Assembly: GCA_023251135.1 (NCBI GenBank)
Contig: JAHEZJ010000025.1
Location: 1-64,000 of the forward strand
Reading direction: 5' to 3'
Source: Flavobacterium sp.
GTDB lineage: Bacteria; Bacteroidota; Bacteroidia; Flavobacteriales; Flavobacteriaceae
DNA length: 64,000 bases
The translations under genes and the position numbers were made by a program. Positions 46,170 to 54,518 of this stretch are shown one piece after another. The notes below the pieces were generated by a model. The model made no database searches. It worked only from the letters and a program-made list of their open reading frames with translations, and was not told the DNA's origin. The first letter of the stretch is position 1. Every line of letters begins with the position of its first letter.

Positions 46170-46607
46170 TTATTCTTTAGTAGCTTCTTTTTTTGCTTTT
46201 GGAGCTGCTTTTTTCGCTTTTGGAGCTTCTACTTCTTCAGTAGCTGCATCTTCTGCTACAACTGCTTTTTTAGCTGCTGCTTTTTTAGTTCCTCCTGCTG
46301 CAGTAATACCTTCAATTACAATTTGAGTAAGATATTGTCTGTGACCATTTCTTTTTTTGTATCCTTTTCTTCTTTTCTTTTTGAAAACGATAACTTTATC
46401 TCCTTTTAAGTGTTGTAACACTTTAGCTTCTACTGAAGCACCTTCTATAGCTGGGGCGCCTAAAGTTACATTTCCGTTATCGTCTAATAAAAGAACTTTG
46501 TCAAAAGAAACTTTTGAACCTTCTTCGTTAGCCAAACGGTGAACATAAACCTTTAAGTCTTTGCTTACTTTAAATTGTTGCCCTGCTATCTCTACGATTG
46601 CATACAT
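46170..46607 (-). CDS. rplU: 50S ribosomal protein bL21 with long C-terminal tail
   Basis: A 145-residue ribosomal protein. The core (1-~103) has MYAIVEIAGQQFKV, VLLLDDNGNVTLGAP and KRRKGYKKRNGHRQ. The last ~40 residues are an Ala/Lys/Glu-rich tail (KKAAAKKAVVAEDAATEEVEAPKAKK), beyond the usual ~103 residues. Such tails are seen in some Bacteroidota L21 proteins. It is first in the rplU-rpmA operon and has a near-perfect promoter upstream. Confidence 0.97.
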   Translation of the reverse strand: MYAIVEIAGQQFKVSKDLKVYVHRLANEEGSKVSFDKVLLLDDNGNVTLGAPAIEGASVEAKVLQHLKGDKVIVFKKKRRKGYKKRNGHRQYLTQIVIEGITAAGGTKKAAAKKAVVAEDAATEEVEAPKAKKAAPKAKKEATKE

Positions 46608-46637
46608 ACCAAATTGATTTATTGATTTTTAAGGTTG

Positions 46638-46667
46638 CAAATATACAACTAATAATTTACTGTGCAA
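46638..46667 (-). promoter_or_regulatory. rplU-rpmA promoter, near-perfect Bacteroidota consensus
   Basis: On the minus strand: TTG (46665-46667), a 19-bp spacer and TATATTTG (46638-46645). Both box sequences and the spacing fit the flavobacterial TTG-N17-23-TAnnTTTG consensus. It lies 31-60 bp upstream of the rplU start. Confidence 0.8.
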
Positions 46668-46810
46668 TCCCTTATTCCAAAAATATTTATTTCCTTTTTA
46701 GCACTGTTTTTCAAGCTGTTCCTGCGCTCTAAAAAAGCCATTTAGAAGTAAAATACTGTTAAAACTAAATCATTTTACCCTTGTTTTCCTAAATGCTAAG
46801 TAAAAAAAGT

Positions 46811-46818
46811 TATTTTTG
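46811..46818 (+). promoter_or_regulatory. -7 promoter box of the M16 peptidase operon
   Basis: TATTTTTG is an exact box, 61 bp before the start at 46880. No ideal -33 TTG; the nearest upstream TTG is 27 bp away. Confidence 0.5.
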
Positions 46819-46879
46819 GTGTAACGATAATCAACTCTTGACTACCTATTTATTTAGGTAAATATAAATTTATTAATTT

Positions 46880-48202
46880 ATGAAAAATTCAATACTTATG
46901 TTAAGTGCGGCACTAATGCTCGGCGGAGTGGCTCATGCTCAAAAGGTAGCTTTTGAAGAATACAATTTAGATAACGGTATGCACGTCATTTTGCATAATG
47001 ATCCCTCGGCTCCGGTGGTGATCACCTCAGTCATGTACCATGTAGGATCAAAAGATGAACGTCCGGACCGAACGGGTTTTGCCCATTTCTTCGAACATTT
47101 GTTATTTGAAGGAACCAAAAACATCAAACGTGGCGAATGGATGAAGATTGTTACCGCCAATGGAGGTGTAAACAACGCCAACACTACTGACGATAGAACC
47201 TATTACTACGAAGTTTTCCCTTCCAACAGCTTAGAACTTGGTTTATGGATGGAATCAGAAAGATTAATGCATCCGGTGATCAACAAAATTGGTGTTGATA
47301 CTCAAAATGAAGTCGTTAAGGAAGAGAAAAGAATGCGTTACGACAATCAGCCTTATGGAAACATTCTGCCGGTTGTAAAAGAAAATATGTTTAAAAAACA
47401 CCCGTACCGCTGGACCACTATTGGTTCTATGAAGGATCTGGATGCTGCAACTCTTGAAGAATTTCAGGCTTTTAATAAAAAATTCTATACCCCAAACAAT
47501 GCTGTTTTAGTTGTGGCAGGTGATTTTGACAAAGCCAAAACGAAAGAATGGATTCAGAAATATTTTGCAGCAATTCCGAGAGGCGAAGAGGTAAAAAAAC
47601 AAACTTATACCGAAGAACCAATCAATCAGACTATCAAAGCCACTTACGAAGATCCGAATATTCAGATTCCGATGGTAGTTGCTTCGTACAGAACTCCGTC
47701 TATGAAAACCAGAGATGCCAGAGTTTTAGATTTGATTTCTTCTTATTTAAGTGATGGAAAAAGCTCGAAATTGTACAAGAAAATAGTCGACGACAAAAAA
47801 ATGGCGCTTCAGATCGGAGCGGTAGGATTTAGTCAGGAAGATTACGGAATGTACATTTTGTACGGCTTACCAATGGCTCCTAACACTACAGCCGACATTT
47901 TAAAAGAAATGGACGAAGAGATTGTAAAAATTCAAACGGATTTGATTTCTGAAAAAGATTATCAAAAATTACAGAATAAATTCGACAATAATTTTGTGAA
48001 CGCCAATGCAAGTGTTGAAGGAATTGCAGAAAACCTCGCTTCTTTCTACCTGCTTTACGGAGATGTAAACCTTATCAATACCGAGATCGATCTTTATCAT
48101 TCTATCACCAGAGAAGAAATCAGAGAAGTAGCCAAGAAGTACCTAAACCCTAACCAGCGTTTAATTTTAGACTATATTCCTTCAACTAAAGCTCAAAACT
48201 AA
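46880..48202 (+). CDS. M16 zinc peptidase, catalytic subunit
   Basis: A 440-residue periplasmic or envelope peptidase of the M16B type. Signal peptide (ALMLGGVAHAQ). The inverted zinc motif HFFEH has His69, Glu72 and His73, with the distal Glu in NEVVKEEKRMRYD (~150). The second M16 half domain is ~200-430. It is 11 bp upstream of a second M16 gene that lacks the zinc motif; such pairs form an active heterodimer, like mitochondrial processing peptidase. Substrate unknown. Confidence 0.94.
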   Translation: MKNSILMLSAALMLGGVAHAQKVAFEEYNLDNGMHVILHNDPSAPVVITSVMYHVGSKDERPDRTGFAHFFEHLLFEGTKNIKRGEWMKIVTANGGVNNANTTDDRTYYYEVFPSNSLELGLWMESERLMHPVINKIGVDTQNEVVKEEKRMRYDNQPYGNILPVVKENMFKKHPYRWTTIGSMKDLDAATLEEFQAFNKKFYTPNNAVLVVAGDFDKAKTKEWIQKYFAAIPRGEEVKKQTYTEEPINQTIKATYEDPNIQIPMVVASYRTPSMKTRDARVLDLISSYLSDGKSSKLYKKIVDDKKMALQIGAVGFSQEDYGMYILYGLPMAPNTTADILKEMDEEIVKIQTDLISEKDYQKLQNKFDNNFVNANASVEGIAENLASFYLLYGDVNLINTEIDLYHSITREEIREVAKKYLNPNQRLILDYIPSTKAQN

Positions 48203-48213
48203 GTCATCGAATC

Positions 48214-50262
48214 ATGAAAAAAATACATACATTTTTAATCCTTTTATTCCTAACTGGAATTATGCAAGCACAAGACCGTCCACAACCGAAACCAGGCAAC
48301 TCGCCTGTAGTCAACATCAAGAAACCACAAACTTTTGTTTTGGCAAACGGGATGAAGGTTTTGGTTGTTGAAAATCATAAATTACCCCGAGTAAGTTTTA
48401 ACCTGACACTGGACAATGCTCCTTTTACAGAAGGCAACAAAAAGGGTGTTGACGATCTGACAAGCAGTTTGATTGGCAACGGAACAAAGAAAACAACCAA
48501 AGAGGCTTTCAATGAAGAAATCGATTTTTACGGAGCAAACATTAACTTCTCTTCTTCAGGAGCTTCCGCAAGTTCGCTTTCTAAATATTCCGGACGTGTT
48601 TTAGAACTTTTAGCCGAAGGAACATTACAGCCGAATTTCACTCAGGCAGAATTTGATAAGGAAAAAGCAAAATTAATCGAAGGACTTAAAGCCGACGAAA
48701 AAAGCGTTCCGGCAATTGCCAACAGAGTTGTTGACGTTTTAGCTTTTGGAAAAAACCACCCGTCAGGAGAATATCTTTCAGAGGAAACTGTAAAAAACGT
48801 AACTCTTGCTGATGTTCAATCTAATTATGCTACTCATTTTGTTCCTGAAAATGCTTATTTAGTTATCATAGGTGATGTTAAATTTAAAGAAACAAAAGCT
48901 GCGGTAGAAAAACTTTTTAACGGGTGGAAAAAACAAGCCGCTCCAAAAAACACTTACCCAGCTCCGGCGAACGCTTCTAAACTTCAAATTGATTTTGTTG
49001 ATGTTCCGAATGCAGTTCAATCTGAAATTTCATTGGTAAATACCGTGAATTTAAAAATGAGCGACCCTGATTTCTTCCCTGCTGTAATCGCAAATCAAAT
49101 TTTAGGAGGTGATTTCAACAGTTACCTAAACATGAATTTACGTGAGAAACATGCCTGGACCTACGGTGCACGCTCCAGTATTGGAAGCGGAAAGTATGTA
49201 ACCAAATTCAGAGCCTCTTCGGCCGTAAGAAACACCGTAACGGATAGTGCAGTAGTTCAATTTATTAAAGAAATCAAAAGAATCAGAACAGAGAAAGTTT
49301 CTGAGGACATTCTGAAAAATGTAAAAGCCGGATATATCGGACGTTTTGTAATGCAGATTGAAAAACCGCAAACCGTTGCACAATATGCCTTAAACATTGA
49401 AACAGAAAAACTTCCAGCTGATTTCTACGAAAAATACATCCAAACTATAAACAATGTAACCGCTGACGACATTTACCGTGTTGCCAACAAATACTTTTTA
49501 CTGGACAATATGCGAATTGTGATTGCCGGAAAAGGAGCTGACGTGATTACAGGTTTAGAGAAACTTCAAATTCCGATTTTCTATTTCGATAAATACGGAA
49601 ATCCTGTTGAAAAACCAGTAACCAAAAAAGAAGTTCCAGCCGGAATTACTGCTAAAACAGTTTTCGAAAACTATCTTAAAGCAATTGGAGGAGAAAAAGC
49701 AGTAGCTGCCGTTAAAACACTTTCGATGACAGGATCTACAACTGTTCCGCAAGCTCCTACTCCATTAACATTTACTTCTAAATTAGATTCAAAAGGAAAA
49801 ATGATGGTTTCTCTGGCCATGGGACCGATGAATTTAATGAAACAGGTTGTAAATGATAAAGGCGCTTATATCGAACAACAAGGACAACGCAAAAACCTTG
49901 AAGGAGCTGATCTTGCTGAAATGAAAGCAAGCGCTGCACCTTTTGAAGAACTTCTGCTTTCAAAAAGAGCCGACTTAAAAGTAGACCGTATCGAGCCTAT
50001 TAACGGTAAAGATGCTTATGCCATTAAAGAAGGCAAAACAACTTATTTCTACGATGTTAATTCAGGCCTTAAACTTGCCGAATCAAAAGATCGTGAGCAA
50101 GGTGGAAAAGCAACTACACAAATCACAAACTTCAACGACTATAAAGACGTAAAAGGAGTAAAAGTTCCTTTTAACATCGTTCAGAATGTAGGTTTTGAAT
50201 TAGACATCAAAATGTCTGATATCAAAATTAACGAAGGAGTTTCAGAAGCAGATTTTCTTTAG
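48214..50262 (+). CDS. M16 peptidase, non-catalytic partner with C-terminal extension
   Basis: A 682-residue partner of the upstream M16 peptidase. Signal peptide (LLFLTGIMQAQ). The position of HxxEH is replaced by GVDDLTSSLIG (~87-97), so no zinc site. The Arg/Tyr substrate pair region NLREKHAWTYGARSS (~308-322) is retained, as in non-catalytic M16 subunits. After ~470 an extra ~210-residue domain (FENYLKAIGGEKAVAAVKTLSM) resembles LolA/outer-membrane-lipoprotein carrier-like folds found in other Bacteroidota M16 proteins. It is cotranscribed with the 440-residue subunit. Confidence 0.9.
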   Translation: MKKIHTFLILLFLTGIMQAQDRPQPKPGNSPVVNIKKPQTFVLANGMKVLVVENHKLPRVSFNLTLDNAPFTEGNKKGVDDLTSSLIGNGTKKTTKEAFNEEIDFYGANINFSSSGASASSLSKYSGRVLELLAEGTLQPNFTQAEFDKEKAKLIEGLKADEKSVPAIANRVVDVLAFGKNHPSGEYLSEETVKNVTLADVQSNYATHFVPENAYLVIIGDVKFKETKAAVEKLFNGWKKQAAPKNTYPAPANASKLQIDFVDVPNAVQSEISLVNTVNLKMSDPDFFPAVIANQILGGDFNSYLNMNLREKHAWTYGARSSIGSGKYVTKFRASSAVRNTVTDSAVVQFIKEIKRIRTEKVSEDILKNVKAGYIGRFVMQIEKPQTVAQYALNIETEKLPADFYEKYIQTINNVTADDIYRVANKYFLLDNMRIVIAGKGADVITGLEKLQIPIFYFDKYGNPVEKPVTKKEVPAGITAKTVFENYLKAIGGEKAVAAVKTLSMTGSTTVPQAPTPLTFTSKLDSKGKMMVSLAMGPMNLMKQVVNDKGAYIEQQGQRKNLEGADLAEMKASAAPFEELLLSKRADLKVDRIEPINGKDAYAIKEGKTTYFYDVNSGLKLAESKDREQGGKATTQITNFNDYKDVKGVKVPFNIVQNVGFELDIKMSDIKINEGVSEADFL

Positions 50263-50310
50263 GCTGAGGGGCTGAGGCGCTAAGGTGCTAAGATACTGAG
50301 ATACTAAGAT
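50262..50310. repeat. short tandem GCTGAG/GCTAAG-type repeats
   Basis: Six degenerate copies of an 8-9 bp unit (GCTGAG, GCTGAG, GCTAAG, GCTAAG, ACTGAG, ACTAAG) follow directly after the stop of the M16 gene. No coding role. Confidence 0.7.
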
Positions 50311-50313
50311 TTT

Positions 50314-50356
50314 AAAAGCTTTGTTAAAGTTCAACACTTTGGCAAAGCTTTTTTTT
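50314..50356 (+). terminator. terminator of the M16 operon
   Basis: AAAAGCTTTG (50314-50323) pairs with CAAAGCTTTT (50343-50352), with a nested AAAGT/ACTTT stem and a T run after it. Confidence 0.85.
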
Positions 50357-50398
50357 ATTGACAATAGTTGACAATACTCCATACGGAATTTCTGTTGT

Positions 50399-50550
50399 GA
50401 TTTCTCCCTACGGTCGAAATGACAAGTTTGCGGCAAGCCTTTATGACAAACTTTTGCGATAAGTCTTAGTCATAAAACCTTTGTGAAAAGCCTTTGTCAG
50501 GCTGAGCGGAGTCGAAGCCCCTTGCTCCCTTCTCCCTTCGACTTCGCTCA
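50399..50550. repeat. dispersed intergenic elements incl. inverted TGAGCGRAGTCGAAG pair
   Basis: GATTTCTCCCTACGGTCGAA (50399-50418) reads on the other strand as a piece of the TTCGACCG-GGAGAAATC type repeat I recall from many Bacteroidota genomes. TGAGCGGAGTCGAAG (50504-50518) and CTTCGACTTCGCTCA (50536-50550) are an inverted pair with one mismatch. The rest of 50263-50655 shows no gene. Confidence 0.7.
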
Positions 50551-50655
50551 GGGCGACAATCGTTTTCATTACAAACAAAGAAAGACTGTCGATCCACAAA
50601 GAACATTTCACAACCCACATTTCACATCTCACAGAAGACATCTCACAAACAACAC

Positions 50656-51522
50656 CTACTTTTTAGCCGATAAATAAACTCCGATAAGGATAATAAAAGC
50701 GCCAAAAAACTGAATTGGTGTAAGCATTTCATTGTCCAGCAATCCCCAGAAAAATGCCACGATTGGAATTAAATACGTAACCGACGTTGCAAATACCGGC
50801 GACGACATTTGTATTAATTTAAAAAACAAAACATTGGCGATTCCGGTGCCCAGAACTCCTAAAATCATGACAAACAAAATAGAATGCTGTGTCGCTTCAA
50901 GGTTTATTCTTTGAGAAAAATCGGTAGTGCTTAAAATTAGCAAAGCCGGAACCAGCAATACCGCGAAATTCCCTGTGGTGATGCTCAGTGAATTTAAATC
51001 GGACAAGTATTTTTTAATCAAATTGACATTTATCGCATAACTAAGCGTCGCAATAACGACCAGGATAACATAATAGTAATTTTGCCCAGGATGCGAAGAC
51101 GCCCCGCTTAAAACCAGCAGCAAACACCCAATCAAACCCACAAAAACGCCCAAAACCTGTCTTTTCTGAAATTGGATTCCAAAAACAAGTATCCCCAGAA
51201 CCAATGTATTTAAAGGGGTAAGCGAATTCATAATGGCCACGATTGAACTGTCGACTTCCGTTTCGGCAATGGCAAAAAGGAAGGCCGGTATAAAAGTCCC
51301 GAAGAAAGAAGTGATGGCGACAAATTTCCATTGACGACGCGAAATTTTCTTTAAACTTCTGAAACCCACAATCAGCAAAAACAAAGCTGCAAATATAATT
51401 CGGAACGAACCCACCTGAACCGCTGTCAATCCTACCAAACCTCTTTTGATGAGGATAAACGAACTTCCCCAGATCAGCGAGAGTACCAATAAATAAGCCC
51501 ACTTTAATTGTTTTGCCTCCAT
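50656..51522 (-). CDS. EamA/DMT family transporter
   Basis: A 288-residue inner membrane transporter of the drug/metabolite superfamily, with two EamA repeats of five membrane helices (~10-140 and ~150-288). The first begins WAYLLVLSLIWGSSFILIKRGL, the classical EamA start. The second ends in FFGAFIILIGVYLS. Substrate is unknown. It stands apart from neighbours; the 3' side is a repeat-rich gap and the 5' side is divergent from the HMA lipoprotein gene. Confidence 0.93.
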   Translation of the reverse strand: MEAKQLKWAYLLVLSLIWGSSFILIKRGLVGLTAVQVGSFRIIFAALFLLIVGFRSLKKISRRQWKFVAITSFFGTFIPAFLFAIAETEVDSSIVAIMNSLTPLNTLVLGILVFGIQFQKRQVLGVFVGLIGCLLLVLSGASSHPGQNYYYVILVVIATLSYAINVNLIKKYLSDLNSLSITTGNFAVLLVPALLILSTTDFSQRINLEATQHSILFVMILGVLGTGIANVLFFKLIQMSSPVFATSVTYLIPIVAFFWGLLDNEMLTPIQFFGAFIILIGVYLSAKK

Positions 51523-51561
51523 AAATCGTATTTTACTGCAAATTTGTAATAATTTTACGAA

Positions 51562-51588
51562 TTGACCTCTTCCTTTTTACTAATTTTG
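51562..51588 (+). promoter_or_regulatory. promoter of the HMA lipoprotein gene
   Basis: TTG at 51562-51564, a 16-bp spacer and the exact box TAATTTTG at 51581-51588. The start codon is 36 bp downstream. The spacer is 1-3 bp short of the usual range. Confidence 0.55.
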
Positions 51589-51623
51589 CAAAGAACATTA
51601 TTCGCAAATTAAAATCTTATAAT

Positions 51624-52001
51624 ATGAAATTCACAAAAATCATCGCTGCTATCGCCATCGCAGGTTTAGTAATGGTAAGCTGCAAAAAAGAAGAAGATAA
51701 AAATCTGGCCAACATAAAATCGGAGAACACAGCTCCTAAAGAACACAAAGCTATTGCTGCTGAAAATGTGCAGACTTCAAGTTTTAAAATTGAAGGGATG
51801 ACTTGTGCTATGGGATGTGCTAAAACGATCGAAAAAGAATTATCGAATCTGGACGGTGTAGAAAAAGCAACCGTTGATTTTGAGAAAAAAACAGCCACTG
51901 TGGTATTTGACAAAACGGTTCAAAACCAGGAAAACTTAACCAAAACAGTTCAAGCAACCGGAGACGGCAAAACGTATAAAGTTTTAGATATCAAATCGTA
52001 A
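51624..52001 (+). CDS. heavy-metal-associated (HMA) domain lipoprotein
   Basis: A 125-residue lipoprotein with one HMA domain. The signal ends at Cys20 (GLVMVSCKKEED); the acidic residues after Cys resemble a surface export signal. The HMA domain (~53-122) has IEGMTCAMGCAKTIEKEL with Cys61 and Cys65, which is CxxxC rather than the standard CxxC of copper chaperones and P-type ATPases. The rest is typical (LDGVEKATVDFEKKTATV). It may bind copper or another soft metal outside the cytosol. It has its own promoter and terminator. Confidence 0.88.
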   Translation: MKFTKIIAAIAIAGLVMVSCKKEEDKNLANIKSENTAPKEHKAIAAENVQTSSFKIEGMTCAMGCAKTIEKELSNLDGVEKATVDFEKKTATVVFDKTVQNQENLTKTVQATGDGKTYKVLDIKS

Positions 52002-52048
52002 TCAGACGATTATTCAATTCTAAAAGAATTGACAAAAAATAAATCTTT

Positions 52049-52085
52049 AAACAGTAGTAACCTCAGGCTTGCTACTGTTTTTTTT
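52049..52085 (+). terminator. terminator after the HMA lipoprotein gene
   Basis: AAACAGTAG (52049-52057) pairs with CTACTGTTT (52072-52080), followed by T. Confidence 0.88.
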
Positions 52086-52116
52086 ATGAATCCTTTTCAA
52101 TACAGCCCTAAAAACA

Positions 52117-52578
52117 ATGGAACTTAAATTTAGCCATATAGACATCTTAGTTAACGATCTGCAAGCGGCCTGCGACTATTATGCAAAGATCCTCGGAGCG
52201 CAAATCTCAAAAAAATTCACCTGGGAAAGAGACGAATTACATGTTACCTATGCTGTTGTAAAAATTGGCGAGGAACGATTTATGTTGGTGCAGCCTTTTT
52301 CCGGAAATCTAAAAAATCTAATAGACACAAAGGGTGAAGGAACAATTTACCGTCATTGTTATTCTACTCCCAACATCGAAATTGCTTTTGACGAATTGAT
52401 CCATTCAGGCGTGCAGCCAGAGGACGAGAACGGAAATCCCTTATCACGAGAAAGTCTTGACTCTCCAAGCGGCGTTAAAATCATCTGGCTTCCGAAACGT
52501 TTTGGCGAATTCTCGATTGAAATCCTTGAAGAAGCAGGACTTCAACAGTTTATGAATGAAGCTTTTTCTGCTTCCTAA
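52117..52578 (+). CDS. VOC/glyoxalase superfamily protein
   Basis: A 153-residue cytosolic protein of the vicinal-oxygen-chelate fold. Two beta-alpha-beta-beta-beta modules are visible: FSHIDILVNDLQAACDYYAKILGAQ (~5-30, in parts) with His7-8 region as a possible metal ligand, and GTIYRHCYSTPNIEIAFDEL (~93-112). The end SPSGVKIIWLPKRFGEFSIEILEE has the terminal Glu expected as a ligand. It may be an epimerase, lyase or resistance-type protein; the reaction is not evident. It is 115 bp after the HMA gene, past a terminator. Confidence 0.82.
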   Translation: MELKFSHIDILVNDLQAACDYYAKILGAQISKKFTWERDELHVTYAVVKIGEERFMLVQPFSGNLKNLIDTKGEGTIYRHCYSTPNIEIAFDELIHSGVQPEDENGNPLSRESLDSPSGVKIIWLPKRFGEFSIEILEEAGLQQFMNEAFSAS

Positions 52579-52638
52579 GACGCAAACAGTAAAAACATAG
52601 CTTTATATTAAAGCTAAAAAGACTTTTTAAATAAAATA

Positions 52639-52667
52639 CCCCCAAACAGTATTTCACTTTTTGGGGG
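52639..52667. other. hairpin downstream of the VOC gene
   Basis: CCCCCAAA (52639-52646) pairs with TTTGGGGG (52660-52667). No T run follows on the plus strand; the minus side has TATTTTATTT. It may still be the end of the VOC transcript. Confidence 0.5.
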
Positions 52668-52694
52668 CAGTACATGATGGATGTCTTTTTAATT

Positions 52695-52702
52695 TATATT
52701 TG
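52695..52702 (+). promoter_or_regulatory. -7 promoter box upstream of the small membrane protein gene
   Basis: TATATTTG is an exact TAnnTTTG box 134 bp before the ORF at 52837. A -33 TTG was not found at the right distance. Confidence 0.4.
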
Positions 52703-52836
52703 AGGAAGACTAATAAAATCAGAGGCACTTGTACGGCTCATCTAAGAGAAATATACACTTACGCGCGAGAAGCTCACACTAGCAGGATACGTTTATTAAA
52801 TACACACGGAAGTCACCAAAACACAAATGAAGCATA

Positions 52837-53076
52837 ATGGATTTACTGGAAATCATTCTTGGGAGATATTTTATTGAGATTTTGGGAGCATGTGTAAGAT
52901 TCACTTATTTAAATACCATAGTTCTTTTCAACGAAGATGACTTTATTACCTTTTCAGAAGTATGGTCTCCAAAAGGAAATAACAATAAGAAAGATGCCAA
53001 TAGCGAAAGAAATCATATGATAGGAGTAATTTTTCTGGGAGGAATCATATTTCTTTTAGTGATCTTTACAACATGA
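52837..53076 (+). CDS. small membrane protein, hypothetical
   Basis: A 79-residue ORF with a hydrophobic first half (LLEIILGRYFIEILGACVRF), a polar middle (SPKGNNNKKDANSERNH) and a C-terminal membrane helix (MIGVIFLGGIIFLLVIFTT). The clear terminator just after it and the -7 box before it support a real gene. I recognise no family. It lies at the border of the AT-rich accessory region with the RHS genes, without an evident tie to them. Confidence 0.5.
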   Translation: MDLLEIILGRYFIEILGACVRFTYLNTIVLFNEDDFITFSEVWSPKGNNNKKDANSERNHMIGVIFLGGIIFLLVIFTT

Positions 53077-53097
53077 AAAATATAACCTACAGTTTTA

Positions 53098-53134
53098 AAC
53101 CAAAAAAGAATCCAAATTGGATTCTTTTTTGGTT
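53098..53134 (+). terminator. terminator after the small membrane protein gene
   Basis: Bases 53098-53115 and 53117-53134 are perfectly complementary (core AAAGAATCC/GGATTCTTT); the T run lies inside the right arm. Symmetric, so it may work on both strands. Confidence 0.85.
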
Positions 53135-53353
53135 GTGATTTATAGTACTCTTCAAAAAAAAAAAAAACGATAGATAAAAAAACATCGCAATGTGCTTTCC
53201 CGTAAAGAATTACGAATTAAATAAGCAATATTTGTTCCAAATCAATCAGGTAAAAACAAAGACACCAAGAACATAAACACCACTAATTCAAGCGATTAAA
53301 AAAAACGAAAAAAAATAACAGTATATAACTTAATAAATTAACATTTGATTAAT

Positions 53354-53361
53354 TAGTTTTG
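53354..53361 (+). promoter_or_regulatory. -7 promoter box of the OmpH-RHS operon
   Basis: TAGTTTTG is an exact TAnnTTTG box 24 bp before the OmpH-like gene at 53386. The upstream 53135-53353 stretch is AT-rich and shows no gene or clear -33. Confidence 0.5.
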
Positions 53362-53385
53362 TTAAAAACATCATAATAAACAAAA

Positions 53386-53919
53386 ATGAAAAAAATGCCT
53401 TTTTATGCTGCAGGTTTTGCAGTTCTTTTAAGTATTATCGCAATATATTTTGCAAAATCAAATTCAGAATTAGTGTATGTCGATGTTAATAAATTGATTA
53501 CAGGTTACAGTAAGACCAAAATTGCAAAAGCAGAATTTGACAAAAAAGCAAATTTGATGAAAGCCAATGTAGACTCCCTTATAAGCAACTGGCAAAACGA
53601 ATTAAAGAGTTACGAAAAAGAAAGAACTTCGTTGTCTCCTAAAGAATTAAAATTAAAACAAGAGTTATTATCTAACAAACAACAACAAATTAACGGATAT
53701 CAGGAAGCTATTCAGAAAAAAATTCAAGAAGAAGACAAAAAAGTAACCCAAACCGTAATTAATGATATAAACGATTATATCAAAGAATACGGAAAAGAAC
53801 ACAACTACAAAATCATATTTGGCGCCAGTGGTGGAGGAAACATCATGTATGCAGATGAGTCTACCGATCTGACAGAAGAAGTATTAAAAGGTCTTAATGC
53901 TGAATATGACAAAAAATAA
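53386..53919 (+). CDS. OmpH/Skp-family periplasmic chaperone-like protein
   Basis: A 177-residue protein with an N-terminal hydrophobic segment (FYAAGFAVLLSIIAIYFA, anchor or signal) and the OmpH/Skp pattern: VYVDVNKLITGYSKTK, a long charged coiled coil (~50-125) and the closing strand NYKIIFGASGGGNIMYAD. Skp-like proteins bind unfolded outer membrane or secreted proteins. This copy is the first gene of an apparent operon with a lipoprotein and two giant secreted proteins, so it may be dedicated to them. The next gene overlaps its end by 14 bp, indicating translational coupling. Confidence 0.85.
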   Translation: MKKMPFYAAGFAVLLSIIAIYFAKSNSELVYVDVNKLITGYSKTKIAKAEFDKKANLMKANVDSLISNWQNELKSYEKERTSLSPKELKLKQELLSNKQQQINGYQEAIQKKIQEEDKKVTQTVINDINDYIKEYGKEHNYKIIFGASGGGNIMYADESTDLTEEVLKGLNAEYDKK

Positions 53920-54508
53920 ACTTCTTTTATTTCTTTTATTAATATTTGTTTCCTCTTGCAGCAAAAAATTTGATACGCAAGAGGACATGAACAATTATAT
54001 ACAAGATGAAGACAACGGCTATATCTATAAAAAAACTATAGCCGATGTAGACTATGTTTTACAATACAGACCAACTGATTTACTAGTAAAACAAGAATTA
54101 GGAGACAGAACCGATCCCGCTCAAATAGAAAAATTTAGACAACAATACCATAAATACATGTATTTCAATCTTTCCATGTCAAAAAATGATCAGGAATTAT
54201 TAAATGATGTCGCACAGGATAAAACTAAATTTGGGCAAATGGTCAATGCGTTAGCTTTTGGAATGGAAGAGAAACTCCACCTTTATACTCCCACAAAAGA
54301 CACACTTGCTCTAGCCGACTTTATTTATCCCAGAATGTACGATATGAGCAATTCGACCTCAATAATGATTGCTTATCCTCGAGATGAAAAATACTTGAAA
54401 CAAGATTACCTCAATTTTGTTATTGAAGATTTAGGTCTTGAAACCGGAAACGTTAAATTCAAATTAAATACCAAAGCTATAAAAAACGAACCAAAATTAA
54501 GTTTTTAA
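53906..54508 (+). CDS. lipoprotein of unknown function in the RHS operon
   Basis: A 200-residue lipoprotein. An ATG at 53897 is also in frame, but the ATG at 53906 directly begins a signal (MTKNKLLLFLLLIFVSSC, Cys18) and is preferred. The mature part has YIYKKTIADVDYVLQYRPTDL and ends in VKFKLNTKAIKNEP. I recognise no family. Its place between an OmpH-like gene and the giant RHS-type genes suggests a role in their export or surface holding; this is position-based inference. Confidence 0.8.
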   Translation: MTKNKLLLFLLLIFVSSCSKKFDTQEDMNNYIQDEDNGYIYKKTIADVDYVLQYRPTDLLVKQELGDRTDPAQIEKFRQQYHKYMYFNLSMSKNDQELLNDVAQDKTKFGQMVNALAFGMEEKLHLYTPTKDTLALADFIYPRMYDMSNSTSIMIAYPRDEKYLKQDYLNFVIEDLGLETGNVKFKLNTKAIKNEPKLSF

Positions 54509-54518
54509 AACCAAAACC

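Noticed and set aside
46144..46409. Phe/Cys-rich plus-strand ORFs opposite rplU
   Set aside because: Shadow of the Lys/Ala-rich L21 tail.
48214..50262. Active M16 peptidase call for the second M16 gene
   Set aside because: The zinc motif is missing, so it is called a non-catalytic partner.
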